Positions 45,012 through 52,872 of a stretch of 64,000 bases of DNA are shown piece after piece. Location: the NCBI RefSeq assembly GCF_000719345.1, contig NZ_JOFX01000024.1, positions 62,001-126,000 of the forward strand, read 5' to 3'. Under the pieces are notes generated by a model that saw only the letters and a program-made list of their open reading frames with translations, was not told the origin of the DNA and searched no databases. The position numbers were made by a program, and so were the translations under genes. Within the stretch, counting starts at the first letter, position 1. Each line of letters opens with the position of its first letter. Source of the DNA: Streptomyces sp. NRRL F-2664 (GTDB taxonomy: Bacteria > Actinomycetota > Actinomycetes > Streptomycetales > Streptomycetaceae).

Positions 45012-45980
45012 ATGGCCGCCAACGCCATCGACCAGACCCGCCGCATGCTGTCCCTGGTGACATACCTGCGCGAGCGCCCCGGTGCGCACGTCGCCGACGT
45101 CGCGCGTGCCTTCGGCATCACCGAGGACGAGCTGATCTCGGACCTCGACGTGCTGCCCATGTGCGGGACCAGCTTCCGCGGCGGGGACCTGCTCGACATC
45201 GACACCGACGGGGAGCGCATCTGGTGGCGCAACCCCGACGCCTCGGGGGAGTCCACCGCCGAGCCGCTGCGGCTCGCCGCCGACGAGGCGACCGCGCTGC
45301 TGGTCGCCGCGCGCGCGGTGGCGACCCTGCCGGGGCTGCGCGAGAGCGACCGGGACGCCCTGCTGCGGGCCACCGCCAAGCTGGAGGCGGCCGCGGGCGA
45401 GGCGGCCGGCGCCAGCTCCCGGCTGTCGGTGACCTTCGAGTCCGAGGGCGGGGTCTTCGCCGACGTGGACCGGGCCATCGCGGAACGCCGGCGGCTGTGG
45501 CTGCGCTACTACTCGCCCGCCCGGGACGAGCTCACCGAGCGCGAGGTCGACCCGATCCGCCTCTTCGCGGTGGGCCACACGTACATGGAGGGGTGGTGCC
45601 ACCTCTCCGAGGCCCGGCGCACCTTCCGGCTCGACCGGGTCGCCGAGATCCGGCTGCTGGACGAGCGGGCCGAGCCGCCCGCCATCGAGCCGCGCGACCT
45701 GTCGGTGGGCCTGGTCCAGCCGTCCGCCGAGGACCCCGAGGTCGTCGTCGAGGTGGGGCCGGGCGGCCGGTGGGTCGCCGAGTACTACCCGCACGACAGC
45801 GCCGAGGAGCTCGCCGACGGTGGTCTGCGCATCACGCTGCGCACCCCGGACCCGGGCTCGCTGCGGCGCCTGGCGCTGCGGCTGGGCCGCGACGGGCGCA
45901 TCACCTCGCCCGCCGAGCTGGCGGACAGCGCGCGCAGCGCCGCGCGGGAGGCCCTCGCGGGGTACGGGGAACAGGTCTGA
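45012..45980 (+). CDS. pafC: WYL-domain transcriptional regulator PafC
   Basis: A 322-residue partner of PafB. N-terminal helix-turn-helix QTRRMLSLVTYLRERPGAHVADVARAFGITEDEL; WYL domain LWLRYYSPARDELTEREVDPIRLFAVGHTYMEGWCHLSEARRTFRLDRVAEI; WCX C-terminus. Together with PafB it should act as a heterodimeric DNA-damage response activator (known for mycobacteria, inferred here). ATG 45012 follows a GGGGGAGACGTACC site. Confidence 0.93.
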   Translation: MAANAIDQTRRMLSLVTYLRERPGAHVADVARAFGITEDELISDLDVLPMCGTSFRGGDLLDIDTDGERIWWRNPDASGESTAEPLRLAADEATALLVAARAVATLPGLRESDRDALLRATAKLEAAAGEAAGASSRLSVTFESEGGVFADVDRAIAERRRLWLRYYSPARDELTEREVDPIRLFAVGHTYMEGWCHLSEARRTFRLDRVAEIRLLDERAEPPAIEPRDLSVGLVQPSAEDPEVVVEVGPGGRWVAEYYPHDSAEELADGGLRITLRTPDPGSLRRLALRLGRDGRITSPAELADSARSAAREALAGYGEQV

Positions 45981-45994
45981 GGGGATCGGGGTCG

Positions 45995-46222
45995 ATGTCG
46001 CCAACGTCCGGGCCCGTCGCCTTCAAGGCCTCCTGCCCCGATTGCCGCGCCCGCTTCGAGCTGGACGCCGGCGCCCTGCGGCTGGCCATCGGCGGCAGCC
46101 GCCGTGCCACCTTCTACTCCTTCACGTGTCCCGCGTGCGGCGCCGCCGTCCGCAAACCGGCCGGTGAGCGGATCGTGGAGCTCCTGACCGGCGGCGGCGT
46201 GAGCACCCTGCGCAGCATCTGA
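45995..46222 (+). CDS. Small zinc-ribbon-like protein
   Basis: A 75-residue protein starting MSPTSGPVAFKASCPDCRARF, 14 bases after pafC. CPDC and CPAC pairs, 37 residues apart, indicate a zinc ribbon. No signal peptide. Conserved in Streptomyces at this position as far as I recall; function unknown. GGGGATCGGGGTCG precedes the start, giving a plausible ribosome-binding site, and the short gap suggests the same transcript as pafC. Confidence 0.72.
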   Translation: MSPTSGPVAFKASCPDCRARFELDAGALRLAIGGSRRATFYSFTCPACGAAVRKPAGERIVELLTGGGVSTLRSI

Positions 46223-46247
46223 GGCGCCGGTGGCCTAGGCTCGCCCC

Positions 46248-46448
46248 ATGCTGTGGCCGATGTTCGCAATTGCCCTGGGCTTCGTCGGAGTCTGCGTGCT
46301 CGCCGTGCTGGCCGCGCGCGTGTACGCGGAGGTGCGCCGGCTCTCCGCGGAGGTCGCGCTGGCCAGCCGGAGGATCACCGCCGCCTCCGGTGAGCTGGAG
46401 CGGGAGGCGGCGGGTCTGGCGCGGGCGGGCCGCGACGCGCGGCCGTGA
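46248..46448 (+). CDS. Small single-pass membrane protein
   Basis: A 66-residue protein with one N-terminal membrane segment (MFAIALGFVGVCVLAVLAARVY) and a short cytoplasmic helical tail rich in Arg, Glu and Ala. The family is not recognised. A TAGGCT -10 box ends 6 bases before the ATG, so it may be translated from a leaderless mRNA. It lies between pafC and tatA. Confidence 0.72.
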   Translation: MLWPMFAIALGFVGVCVLAVLAARVYAEVRRLSAEVALASRRITAASGELEREAAGLARAGRDARP

Positions 46449-46528
46449 CGGACCGGACGGGCATGTCACCGGGGGGTTGACAACGGGCCAGGACGCAAGA
46501 CCGGGTACGCCGGGGGATTGCCGGGCGT

Positions 46529-46544
46529 TAACCCCCGGGGGTTA
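46529..46544. promoter_or_regulatory. Palindrome upstream of tatA
   Basis: TAACCCCCGGGGGTTA is a perfect 16-base palindrome 72 bases before the tatA ATG, directly followed by CGATCC. It could be an operator for tatA; no regulator is assigned. Confidence 0.45.
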
Positions 46545-46616
46545 CGATCCTCGGTAGAGACAGTCCCAGGCGCCCGTGCCGGTGCGCTGTGTACCTCGGA
46601 GAAAAGGAAGATACCT

Positions 46617-46910
46617 ATGTTCGGCAACCTCAGGGGTTGGGAAATCTTCGTCATTCTCGGAGTCATCATCCTGCTGTTCGGCGCCAAGAAGCTCCCCGAC
46701 ATGGCCCGCTCCCTCGGCAAGTCGGCCCGCATCCTCAAGAGCGAGGCCAAGGCCATGAAGAAGGACGGCGAGGCCGACGACGCGGCCGCCGCCCCCGCCG
46801 CCGACCCGTCCGCGCAGCAGCCGGTCGCCCCCCGCACCATCCAGGCAGCCCCCGGTGACGTCACCAGCTCCCGGCCGGTCAGCGAGCCGAACCGCACCGC
46901 CCAGGGCTGA
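46617..46910 (+). CDS. tatA: Twin-arginine translocase subunit TatA
   Basis: A 97-residue protein that oligomerises to form the Tat pore. MFGNLRGWEIFVILGVIILLFGAKKLPDMARSLGKSARI gives the short N-terminal membrane helix, the FGxKKLP hinge and the amphipathic helix. The tail is Ala/Pro-rich and disordered. ATG 46617 has AAAGGAAG. Streptomyces secrete many folded proteins by Tat. tatC follows 47 bases later. Confidence 0.95.
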   Translation: MFGNLRGWEIFVILGVIILLFGAKKLPDMARSLGKSARILKSEAKAMKKDGEADDAAAAPAADPSAQQPVAPRTIQAAPGDVTSSRPVSEPNRTAQG

Positions 46911-46957
46911 CGGACGCCCTTCACGCCAGTCAGCTGCAACGAGACGAGGGACGTGGG

Positions 46958-47923
46958 TTGCTCAAGTCTGCCCGCAAGCAGGGAAAACAAGAACGGAAGG
47001 CCAAGGACGCCGAAGGGCGCATGCCTCTCGTCGAGCACCTGCGCGAACTGCGTAACCGCCTGCTGAAGTCGGTCCTGGCGATCCTCGTCATCACGATCGT
47101 CGCCGCCTTCTTCTACCGGGACATCATCAACTTCCTGCTGAAGCCGATGCTGGACTCCGTCGGCTGCACCAACGGCGTGGTGACCCAGCGCAACGGGCGC
47201 CCCTGCGCCGACATGACCGTGAACGGCCTGATCTCGGCGTTCTCGATCGCCCTGAAGGTCTCGCTGATGGCCGGCGTGGTGCTCTCCGCCCCGGTGTGGC
47301 TCTACCAGCTGTGGGCGTTCGCCGCGCCCGGACTGCACAGCCACGAGAAGAAGTACGCCCGCAGCTTCGTCGCCGTCGGCGCGCCGCTGTTCCTCGCCGG
47401 CGCCGTGCTCGCGTACAAGATCCTCCCGCAGACCGCGACGATCATGCTGGAGTTCACCCCCGACCACGCGCGCAACCTGCTGCCCGTCGACGACTACCTC
47501 GACCTCGTCACCCGCATGGTCATCGTCTTCGGCCTGGCCTTCGAGCTGCCGCTGCTGCTGATCCTGCTGAACTTCACCGGTGTCCTCACCGGCAAGCGGC
47601 TGGCCGGCTGGTGGCGCGGCATGGTCCTCGGCATCACCCTCTTCGCCGCCTTCGCCACGCCCACCGGGGACCCGCCGACCATGCTCGCGCTGGCCCTGCC
47701 CATCGTGGCCCTGTACTTCGCGGCCCTCGGCCTGTGTCTCCTCAACGACCGCCGGCGCCGCCGCAACGACCCCGACGCGGGCCTGAGCGACGACGAGGCA
47801 TCCCCGCTCGACCTCACCCCGGAGCCCGTCGGCCGCATGGAGACGGTGGCGGCCCCCGCCGCCCTGCCCGGACAGGCCGACGGCGGACGGCAGCGGATCA
47901 ACGGGTACGACGACGCCACCTGA
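46958..47923 (+). CDS. tatC: Twin-arginine translocase subunit TatC
   Basis: A 321-residue polytopic receptor for twin-arginine signals. The cytoplasmic N-terminus MPLVEHLRELRNRLLKSVLAI carries the conserved HLRELR signal-binding motif; six membrane segments follow, with FGLAFELPLLLILLNFTGV as a TatC signature. The start appears to be TTG 46958 after a GAGGGA site; no in-frame ATG lies upstream of the motif. The C-terminal 50 residues are a basic then acidic cytoplasmic tail. Confidence 0.95.
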   Translation: MLKSARKQGKQERKAKDAEGRMPLVEHLRELRNRLLKSVLAILVITIVAAFFYRDIINFLLKPMLDSVGCTNGVVTQRNGRPCADMTVNGLISAFSIALKVSLMAGVVLSAPVWLYQLWAFAAPGLHSHEKKYARSFVAVGAPLFLAGAVLAYKILPQTATIMLEFTPDHARNLLPVDDYLDLVTRMVIVFGLAFELPLLLILLNFTGVLTGKRLAGWWRGMVLGITLFAAFATPTGDPPTMLALALPIVALYFAALGLCLLNDRRRRRNDPDAGLSDDEASPLDLTPEPVGRMETVAAPAALPGQADGGRQRINGYDDAT

Positions 47924-47939
47924 CAGGTACATTCCGGGG

Positions 47940-48827
47940 GTGAGCTACGAGGTCACCCTTTTCGTGAATCCCACCGCGGGACGCGGCCGGGGCGCGCACG
48001 CCGCGCAGCCGGCCGCTTCCGCTCTGCGGGCCGCCGGCTTCTCCGTCCGGACCGTGGTCGGCGCCGACGCGCCCGACGCCCTGGCCCGGCTGACGGCAGC
48101 CGTCCGCGAGGGCGCCGGCGCCGTCGTCGCGGTGGGCGGCGACGGAATGGTCTCCCTGGCACTCCAGGCCCTCGCCGGCACCCCGGTGCCCCTCGGGGTG
48201 GTCGCCGTGGGCACCGGCAACGACTTCGCTCGGACCACCGGACTGCCCGTACGGGATCCCGCGCGGGCCGGACGGACGGCCGCCGAGGCCCTCAAGGAGG
48301 GCCGGATCCGCGAGATCGACCTGGGGCGCGTGGCCGGCACCTGGTACGGCACCGTGCTGTGCTCCGGCTTCGACTCGAAGGTCAACGACCGCGGCAACCG
48401 GATGCGGCTGCCGGCCGGCCGCTTCAAGTACGACCTGGCGATGATCGCTGAGCTGGCCGCCTTCCGGCCCTTCCCGTACCGCATCACCCTGGACGACGGC
48501 CCGGTGATCGAGACGGAGGCCACGCTGGTCGCCGTCGGCAACGGCTCCTCCTACGGCGGCGGCATGCGCATCTGCCCGGACGCCCGGCCCGACGACGGGC
48601 TCTTCGACGTCACGGTCGTCGGCGACTGCAGCCGCGCCACCCTGCTGAGCGTCTTCCCGCAGGTCTACCGGGGCGGGCACGTCTCCCACCCGAAGGTGCG
48701 CGTCCACCGCGCCCGGAAGATCACCCTGGAGGCCCCCGGCCTGAGCGCGTACGCGGACGGTGAGCCCCTCGGACCCCTCCCGGTGACGGCCGAGTGCGTG
48801 CCCGGGGCGCTCCGGCTCCTCACATAA
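47940..48827 (+). CDS. Diacylglycerol/lipid kinase family protein
   Basis: A 295-residue soluble lipid kinase of the DgkB/YegS type. FVNPTAGRGRG, VVAVGGDGMVSLALQAL and GVVAVGTGNDFART are the phosphate-binding motifs (GGDG is usually followed by Thr, here Met). The C-terminal domain has NGSSYGGGMRICPDARPDDGLFDV. It probably phosphorylates diacylglycerol or a related membrane lipid. GTG 47940 is 16 bases after tatC, so it is likely co-transcribed with the tat genes. Confidence 0.9.
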   Translation: MSYEVTLFVNPTAGRGRGAHAAQPAASALRAAGFSVRTVVGADAPDALARLTAAVREGAGAVVAVGGDGMVSLALQALAGTPVPLGVVAVGTGNDFARTTGLPVRDPARAGRTAAEALKEGRIREIDLGRVAGTWYGTVLCSGFDSKVNDRGNRMRLPAGRFKYDLAMIAELAAFRPFPYRITLDDGPVIETEATLVAVGNGSSYGGGMRICPDARPDDGLFDVTVVGDCSRATLLSVFPQVYRGGHVSHPKVRVHRARKITLEAPGLSAYADGEPLGPLPVTAECVPGALRLLT

Positions 48828-48840
48828 ATGATCGGGACTG

Positions 48841-48863
48841 TTGTCAGAGCCGACGGGTAGTCT
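48841..48863 (+). promoter_or_regulatory. PafBC-type (RecA-NDp-like) promoter upstream of helY
   Basis: TTGTCAGAG, 8 bases, then TAGTCT (48858-48863) matches the actinobacterial LexA-independent damage motif TTGTCRGTG-N8-TAnnnT at all but one specified base. The expected transcript start is near 48870, giving a very short leader before ATG 48874. pafB and pafC lie 3-5 kb upstream. Confidence 0.6.
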
Positions 48864-48873
48864 CGACAGCAAG

Positions 48874-51714
48874 ATGACCGAAGAACTCTCACCCGCCGAG
48901 CGGTACGCCGCTGCCCGGATCCGCGCCGCCGAAGAGGCCACCGCCCTGGCCCCCTTCCGCGAGATGTACGACTTCGACCTGGATCCGTACCAGGTGGAGG
49001 CCTGCAAGGCGCTGGAAGCCGGCAACGGCGTCCTCGTCGCCGCCCCGACCGGCTCGGGCAAGACCATTGTCGGCGAGTTCGCCGTGCACCTGGCCCTCGC
49101 CCAGGGGCGCAAGTGCTTCTACACGACGCCGATCAAGGCGCTCTCGAACCAGAAGTACGCCGACCTCGTCAAGCGCTACGGTGCCGACAAGGTGGGCCTG
49201 CTGACGGGCGACAACAGCGTCAACTCCGAGGCGCCGGTGGTCGTGATGACCACCGAGGTGCTCCGCAACATGCTCTATGCCGGCTCGCAGTCGCTGCGCG
49301 GCCTCGGCTACGTCGTGATGGACGAGGTCCACTACCTCTCCGACCGGTTCCGCGGAGCCGTCTGGGAGGAAGTGATCATCCACCTCCCGGAGTCGGTGAC
49401 CCTGGTCTCCCTGTCGGCCACCGTCTCCAACGCCGAGGAGTTCGGCGACTGGCTGGACACCGTGCGCGGGGACACCGAGGTGATCGTCTCCGAGGAGCGG
49501 CCGGTACCGCTGTGGCAGCACGTCATGGCCGGCCGCCGGATCTACGACCTCTTCGAGGAGGAGTCCGACCACGGCGGCCGCGGCTCCGCGCGCCGCGAGG
49601 TCAATCCCGACCTGCTGCGCATGGCGCGCGAGGAGAACAGCCGCACCTACAGCCCGAAGGACCGGCGCCGCGGCAAGATGGTCCGCGAGGCCGACCGCGA
49701 GCGCGAACGGCGCTCCCGCGGCCGGATCTGGACCCCCTCCCGCCCCGAGGTCATCGCCCGCCTCGACAACGACGGGCTGCTGCCCGCCATCAACTTCATC
49801 TTCAGCCGGGCCGGCTGCGAGGCCGCCGTCCAGCAGTGCCTGTATGCGGGCCTGCGCCTGAACGACGAGTCCGCGCGCCTGAAGGTCCGTGAAATCGTCG
49901 AGGCGCGCACCGCCGCCATCCCCGCCGAGGACCTGCACGTCCTGGGCTACTACGAGTGGCTCGAAGGCCTGGAGCGGGGCATCGCCGCGCACCATGCGGG
50001 CATGCTGCCGACCTTCAAGGAGGTCGTGGAGGAGCTGTTCGTCCGCGGCCTGGTCAAGGCCGTCTTCGCCACCGAGACCCTGGCGCTCGGCATCAACATG
50101 CCCGCGCGCACGGTCATCCTGGAGAAGCTCGTCAAGTGGAACGGCGAGCAGCACGCCGACATCACCCCCGGCGAGTACACGCAGCTGACCGGCCGGGCCG
50201 GCCGGCGCGGCATCGACGTGGAGGGCCACGCGGTGGTGCTCTGGCAGCGGGGCATGGACCCGGTGGGCCTCGCCGGCCTCGCGGGGACGCGTACGTATCC
50301 GCTGCGCTCCAGCTTCAAGCCGTCGTACAACATGGCCGTCAACCTGGTCAGCCAGTTCGGCCGGCACCGCTCGCGCGAGCTGTTGGAGACCTCCTTCGCG
50401 CAGTTCCAGGCCGACCGCTCGGTCGTCGGGATCTCCCGGCAGGTGCAGCGCAACGAGGAGGGCCTGGAGGGCTACCGGGAGGGCATGACCTGCCACTTGG
50501 GGGACTTCGAGGAGTACGCGCAGCTGCGCCGCGACCTCAAGGACCGCGAGACGGAGCTCGCCAAGCAGGGCGCGGCCCAACGGCGGGTGCAGGCGGCCGG
50601 TTCGCTGGAGAAGCTGAAGCCGGGCGACATCATCCACGTGCCCACGGGCAAGTTCGCCGGCCTCGCCCTGGTCCTCGACCCCGGCGTACCGGCAGGACGG
50701 GTGCACGGCCACCGCGGGTACGAGTACGCGGAGGGTCCCCGTCCGCTTGTCCTCACCGCCGAGCGGCAGGTCAAGCGGCTTGCCGCGATCGACTTCCCCG
50801 TGCCGGTCGAGGCGCTCGACCGGATGCGGATCCCGAAGTCCTTCAACGCCCGTTCGCCGCAGTCCCGTCGGGACCTGGCGTCCCAGCTGCGCAGCAAGGC
50901 CGGGCACATCACCCCGGAGCGGCGCTCCCGCGGCCGGGCAGCCGCCGCCGACGACCGCGAGATCGCCCGGCTGCGCGCCGCGCTGCGGGCCCACCCCTGC
51001 CACGGCTGCGACGAGCGCGAGGACCACGCCCGCTGGGCGGAGCGCTACCACCGGCTCAAGCGGGACACCCTGCAGCTGGAGCGGCGGATCGAGGGCCGCA
51101 CCAACACGATCGCCCGCACCTTCGACCGCATCCACGCCCTGCTGACCGAGCTGGACTACCTGCGCGAGGACGAGGTCACCGTGCACGGCCGGCGGCTCGC
51201 CCGGCTGTACGGTGAGCTCGACCTGCTGGCGTCCGAGTGCCTGCGCGAGCGGATCTGGGAGGGACTGAGCCCGGCGGAACTGGCGGCCTGCGTCTCCGCG
51301 TTGGTCTTCGAGGCCCGCCAGTCCGACGACGCGGTCGCACCGAAGGTGCCGGGCGGCGCGGCGAAGGTGGCGCTGGGCGAGATGGTCCGCATCTGGGGCC
51401 GGCTCGACGCGCTGGAGGAGGAGCACCGCATCAACCAGGCGGAGGGCGTGGGCCAGCGCGAGCCGGACCTCGGCTTCGCGTGGGCGGCGTACCAGTGGGC
51501 CTCCGACAAGAGCCTGGACGAGGTCCTGCGCGAGGCGGAGATGCCGGCCGGTGACTTCGTGCGCTGGTGCAAGCAGGTCATCGACGTCCTCGGGCAGATC
51601 GCGGCGGCGGCCCCCTCGGCCACCGGCGACAGCGGCAGCACGGTGGCGAAGAACGCCCGCAAGGCCGTGGACGCGCTGCTCCGCGGCGTGGTGGCCTACA
51701 GCTCCGTCGGCTAG
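48874..51714 (+). CDS. helY: DEAD/DEAH helicase of the Ski2/Mtr4 type (HelY-like)
   Basis: A 946-residue superfamily 2 helicase. VLVAAPTGSGKTIVGEFAVH is Walker A, YVVMDEVHYLSD is the DEVH box, LVSLSATVSN is motif III and TQLTGRAGRRGIDVEGH is motif VI. After the core come a winged helix, an SK/arch-like region and a C-terminal helical domain with DSHCT features. In mycobacteria and other actinobacteria the HelY name is used. It may act in RNA processing or DNA repair; the damage-type promoter favours a repair link (inference). ATG 48874 fits the family; an upstream start at 48841 would lie in the promoter. Confidence 0.92.
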   Translation: MTEELSPAERYAAARIRAAEEATALAPFREMYDFDLDPYQVEACKALEAGNGVLVAAPTGSGKTIVGEFAVHLALAQGRKCFYTTPIKALSNQKYADLVKRYGADKVGLLTGDNSVNSEAPVVVMTTEVLRNMLYAGSQSLRGLGYVVMDEVHYLSDRFRGAVWEEVIIHLPESVTLVSLSATVSNAEEFGDWLDTVRGDTEVIVSEERPVPLWQHVMAGRRIYDLFEEESDHGGRGSARREVNPDLLRMAREENSRTYSPKDRRRGKMVREADRERERRSRGRIWTPSRPEVIARLDNDGLLPAINFIFSRAGCEAAVQQCLYAGLRLNDESARLKVREIVEARTAAIPAEDLHVLGYYEWLEGLERGIAAHHAGMLPTFKEVVEELFVRGLVKAVFATETLALGINMPARTVILEKLVKWNGEQHADITPGEYTQLTGRAGRRGIDVEGHAVVLWQRGMDPVGLAGLAGTRTYPLRSSFKPSYNMAVNLVSQFGRHRSRELLETSFAQFQADRSVVGISRQVQRNEEGLEGYREGMTCHLGDFEEYAQLRRDLKDRETELAKQGAAQRRVQAAGSLEKLKPGDIIHVPTGKFAGLALVLDPGVPAGRVHGHRGYEYAEGPRPLVLTAERQVKRLAAIDFPVPVEALDRMRIPKSFNARSPQSRRDLASQLRSKAGHITPERRSRGRAAAADDREIARLRAALRAHPCHGCDEREDHARWAERYHRLKRDTLQLERRIEGRTNTIARTFDRIHALLTELDYLREDEVTVHGRRLARLYGELDLLASECLRERIWEGLSPAELAACVSALVFEARQSDDAVAPKVPGGAAKVALGEMVRIWGRLDALEEEHRINQAEGVGQREPDLGFAWAAYQWASDKSLDEVLREAEMPAGDFVRWCKQVIDVLGQIAAAAPSATGDSGSTVAKNARKAVDALLRGVVAYSSVG

Positions 51715-51754
51715 CGGGCGCGTCCCGGGAGCGGCGTGACCGCGAGCGGTGACC

Positions 51755-51790
51755 GGCCGCCGTACGGGGGGATCCCCCCGTACGGCGGCC
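51755..51790. terminator. 36-base perfect palindrome between convergent genes
   Basis: Arms of 18 bases (51755-51772 and 51773-51790) are exactly complementary with no spacer. It lies 40 bases after helY and 10 bases before the end of the pseudouridine synthase gene. Probable bidirectional terminator. Confidence 0.85.
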
Positions 51791-51799
51791 GCTTCGGTC

Positions 51800-52786
51800 T
51801 CAGGGGCCGCAGCGGTGCGGGGTCTGCGGCGTGGGGCCGGCCTCCCAGCCGGGGCGGTCGTGCCAGGCCTGGAGGGTGCGGGAACTCTCGAAGCGGTGGG
51901 CCGCGCCGGTGACGGGGTCGGTGAAGGCCAGGACGCGGGCCAGGAGTTGCAGGGGCCGCCGGTAGTCGTCCGGGGCCGGGTCCGTGACCTGCGGGTAGAC
52001 CGGGTCGCCGAGGATGGGCAGGCCCAGGCCGTTCATGTGCACCCGCAGCTGGTGGGTGCGGCCGGTGTGCGGGGTCAGCCGGTAGCGGGCGAGAGGGCCG
52101 CGGACGTCGGCGAGCTCGATGAGGCTCTCGGCGTTCGGCGGGCCGGGGACCTCGGTGGCGGCGATCACTCCGCGGACCTTCTCGATGCGGCTGCGGACCG
52201 TACGGGGAAAGGCCTGCGCCGGGTCGTGGCGGGCGAGTGCCTCGTACTCCTTGTGCACCTCGCGCCGCTGGAAGAGGAGCTGGTAGGCGCCGCGGTCCTC
52301 GGGCCGGACGCTGAACATCACCAGGCCGGCGGTCAGCCGGTCCAGGCGGTGCGCGGGGCTGAGGTCCGGCAGGTCCAGCTCCTCGCGCAGCCGGGCCAGG
52401 GCGGTCTCGGTGATGTGGCTGCCGCGCGGTGTGGTCGCCAGGAAATGCGGCTTGTCCACGACCAGCAGGTGTGCGTCCCGGTGGATCACGTGCACGGCGA
52501 ACGGCACCCGCGGCTCCGGGTCCATGTCCCGGTGGAACCACAGGTAGGCGCCCGGCTCGTACGGATCCCGCGCGGCCAGCACGCGCCCGCCGGGGCCGAG
52601 GACCCGGCCCGCGGCCAGCAGGCGCGCCATGGACTGCGCGCCGCGGGTGCCGGCGTAGCGGGCGGCGAGGTAACTGCCGAGGTCCGGCCACGCCCCGTCC
52701 GGATCGGGCGGCAGCCGGAGCCGGACCGGGTCGATGCCGGCCATCTGGGGCAGGGGCGAGGGGGGTGCCGGGATTCTGCGTCTCAT
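51800..52786 (-). CDS. RluA family pseudouridine synthase
   Basis: A 328-residue RNA-modifying enzyme that isomerises uridine to pseudouridine in rRNA or tRNA. The catalytic Asp lies in SPAHRLDRLTAGLVMF; HVIHRDAHLLVVDKPHFLATTP and YRLTPHTGRTHQLRVHMNGLGLPILGDPVYP are RluA motifs. There is no clear S4 domain. The target base is unknown. ATG 52786 is preferred to GTG 52792 because a TAGCCT -10 box ends 7 bases before it, so the transcript may be leaderless. Confidence 0.9.
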   Translation of the reverse strand: MRRRIPAPPSPLPQMAGIDPVRLRLPPDPDGAWPDLGSYLAARYAGTRGAQSMARLLAAGRVLGPGGRVLAARDPYEPGAYLWFHRDMDPEPRVPFAVHVIHRDAHLLVVDKPHFLATTPRGSHITETALARLREELDLPDLSPAHRLDRLTAGLVMFSVRPEDRGAYQLLFQRREVHKEYEALARHDPAQAFPRTVRSRIEKVRGVIAATEVPGPPNAESLIELADVRGPLARYRLTPHTGRTHQLRVHMNGLGLPILGDPVYPQVTDPAPDDYRRPLQLLARVLAFTDPVTGAAHRFESSRTLQAWHDRPGWEAGPTPQTPHRCGP

Positions 52787-52833
52787 CGGCACCAGGCTAT
52801 GCGGCGGCCGCCGGGGCGGACCGCCGGAGACAG

Positions 52834-52862
52834 GGGGCCGGCCCGAACGGACGGCCGGCCCC
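52834..52862 (-). terminator. Hairpin after the siderophore-interacting protein gene
   Basis: GGGGCCGGCC (52834-52843) pairs perfectly with 52853-52862 around a 9-base loop, 10 bases past the stop codon of the gene at 52873 on the minus strand. Confidence 0.75.
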
Positions 52863-52872
52863 GCAGGGAGGG

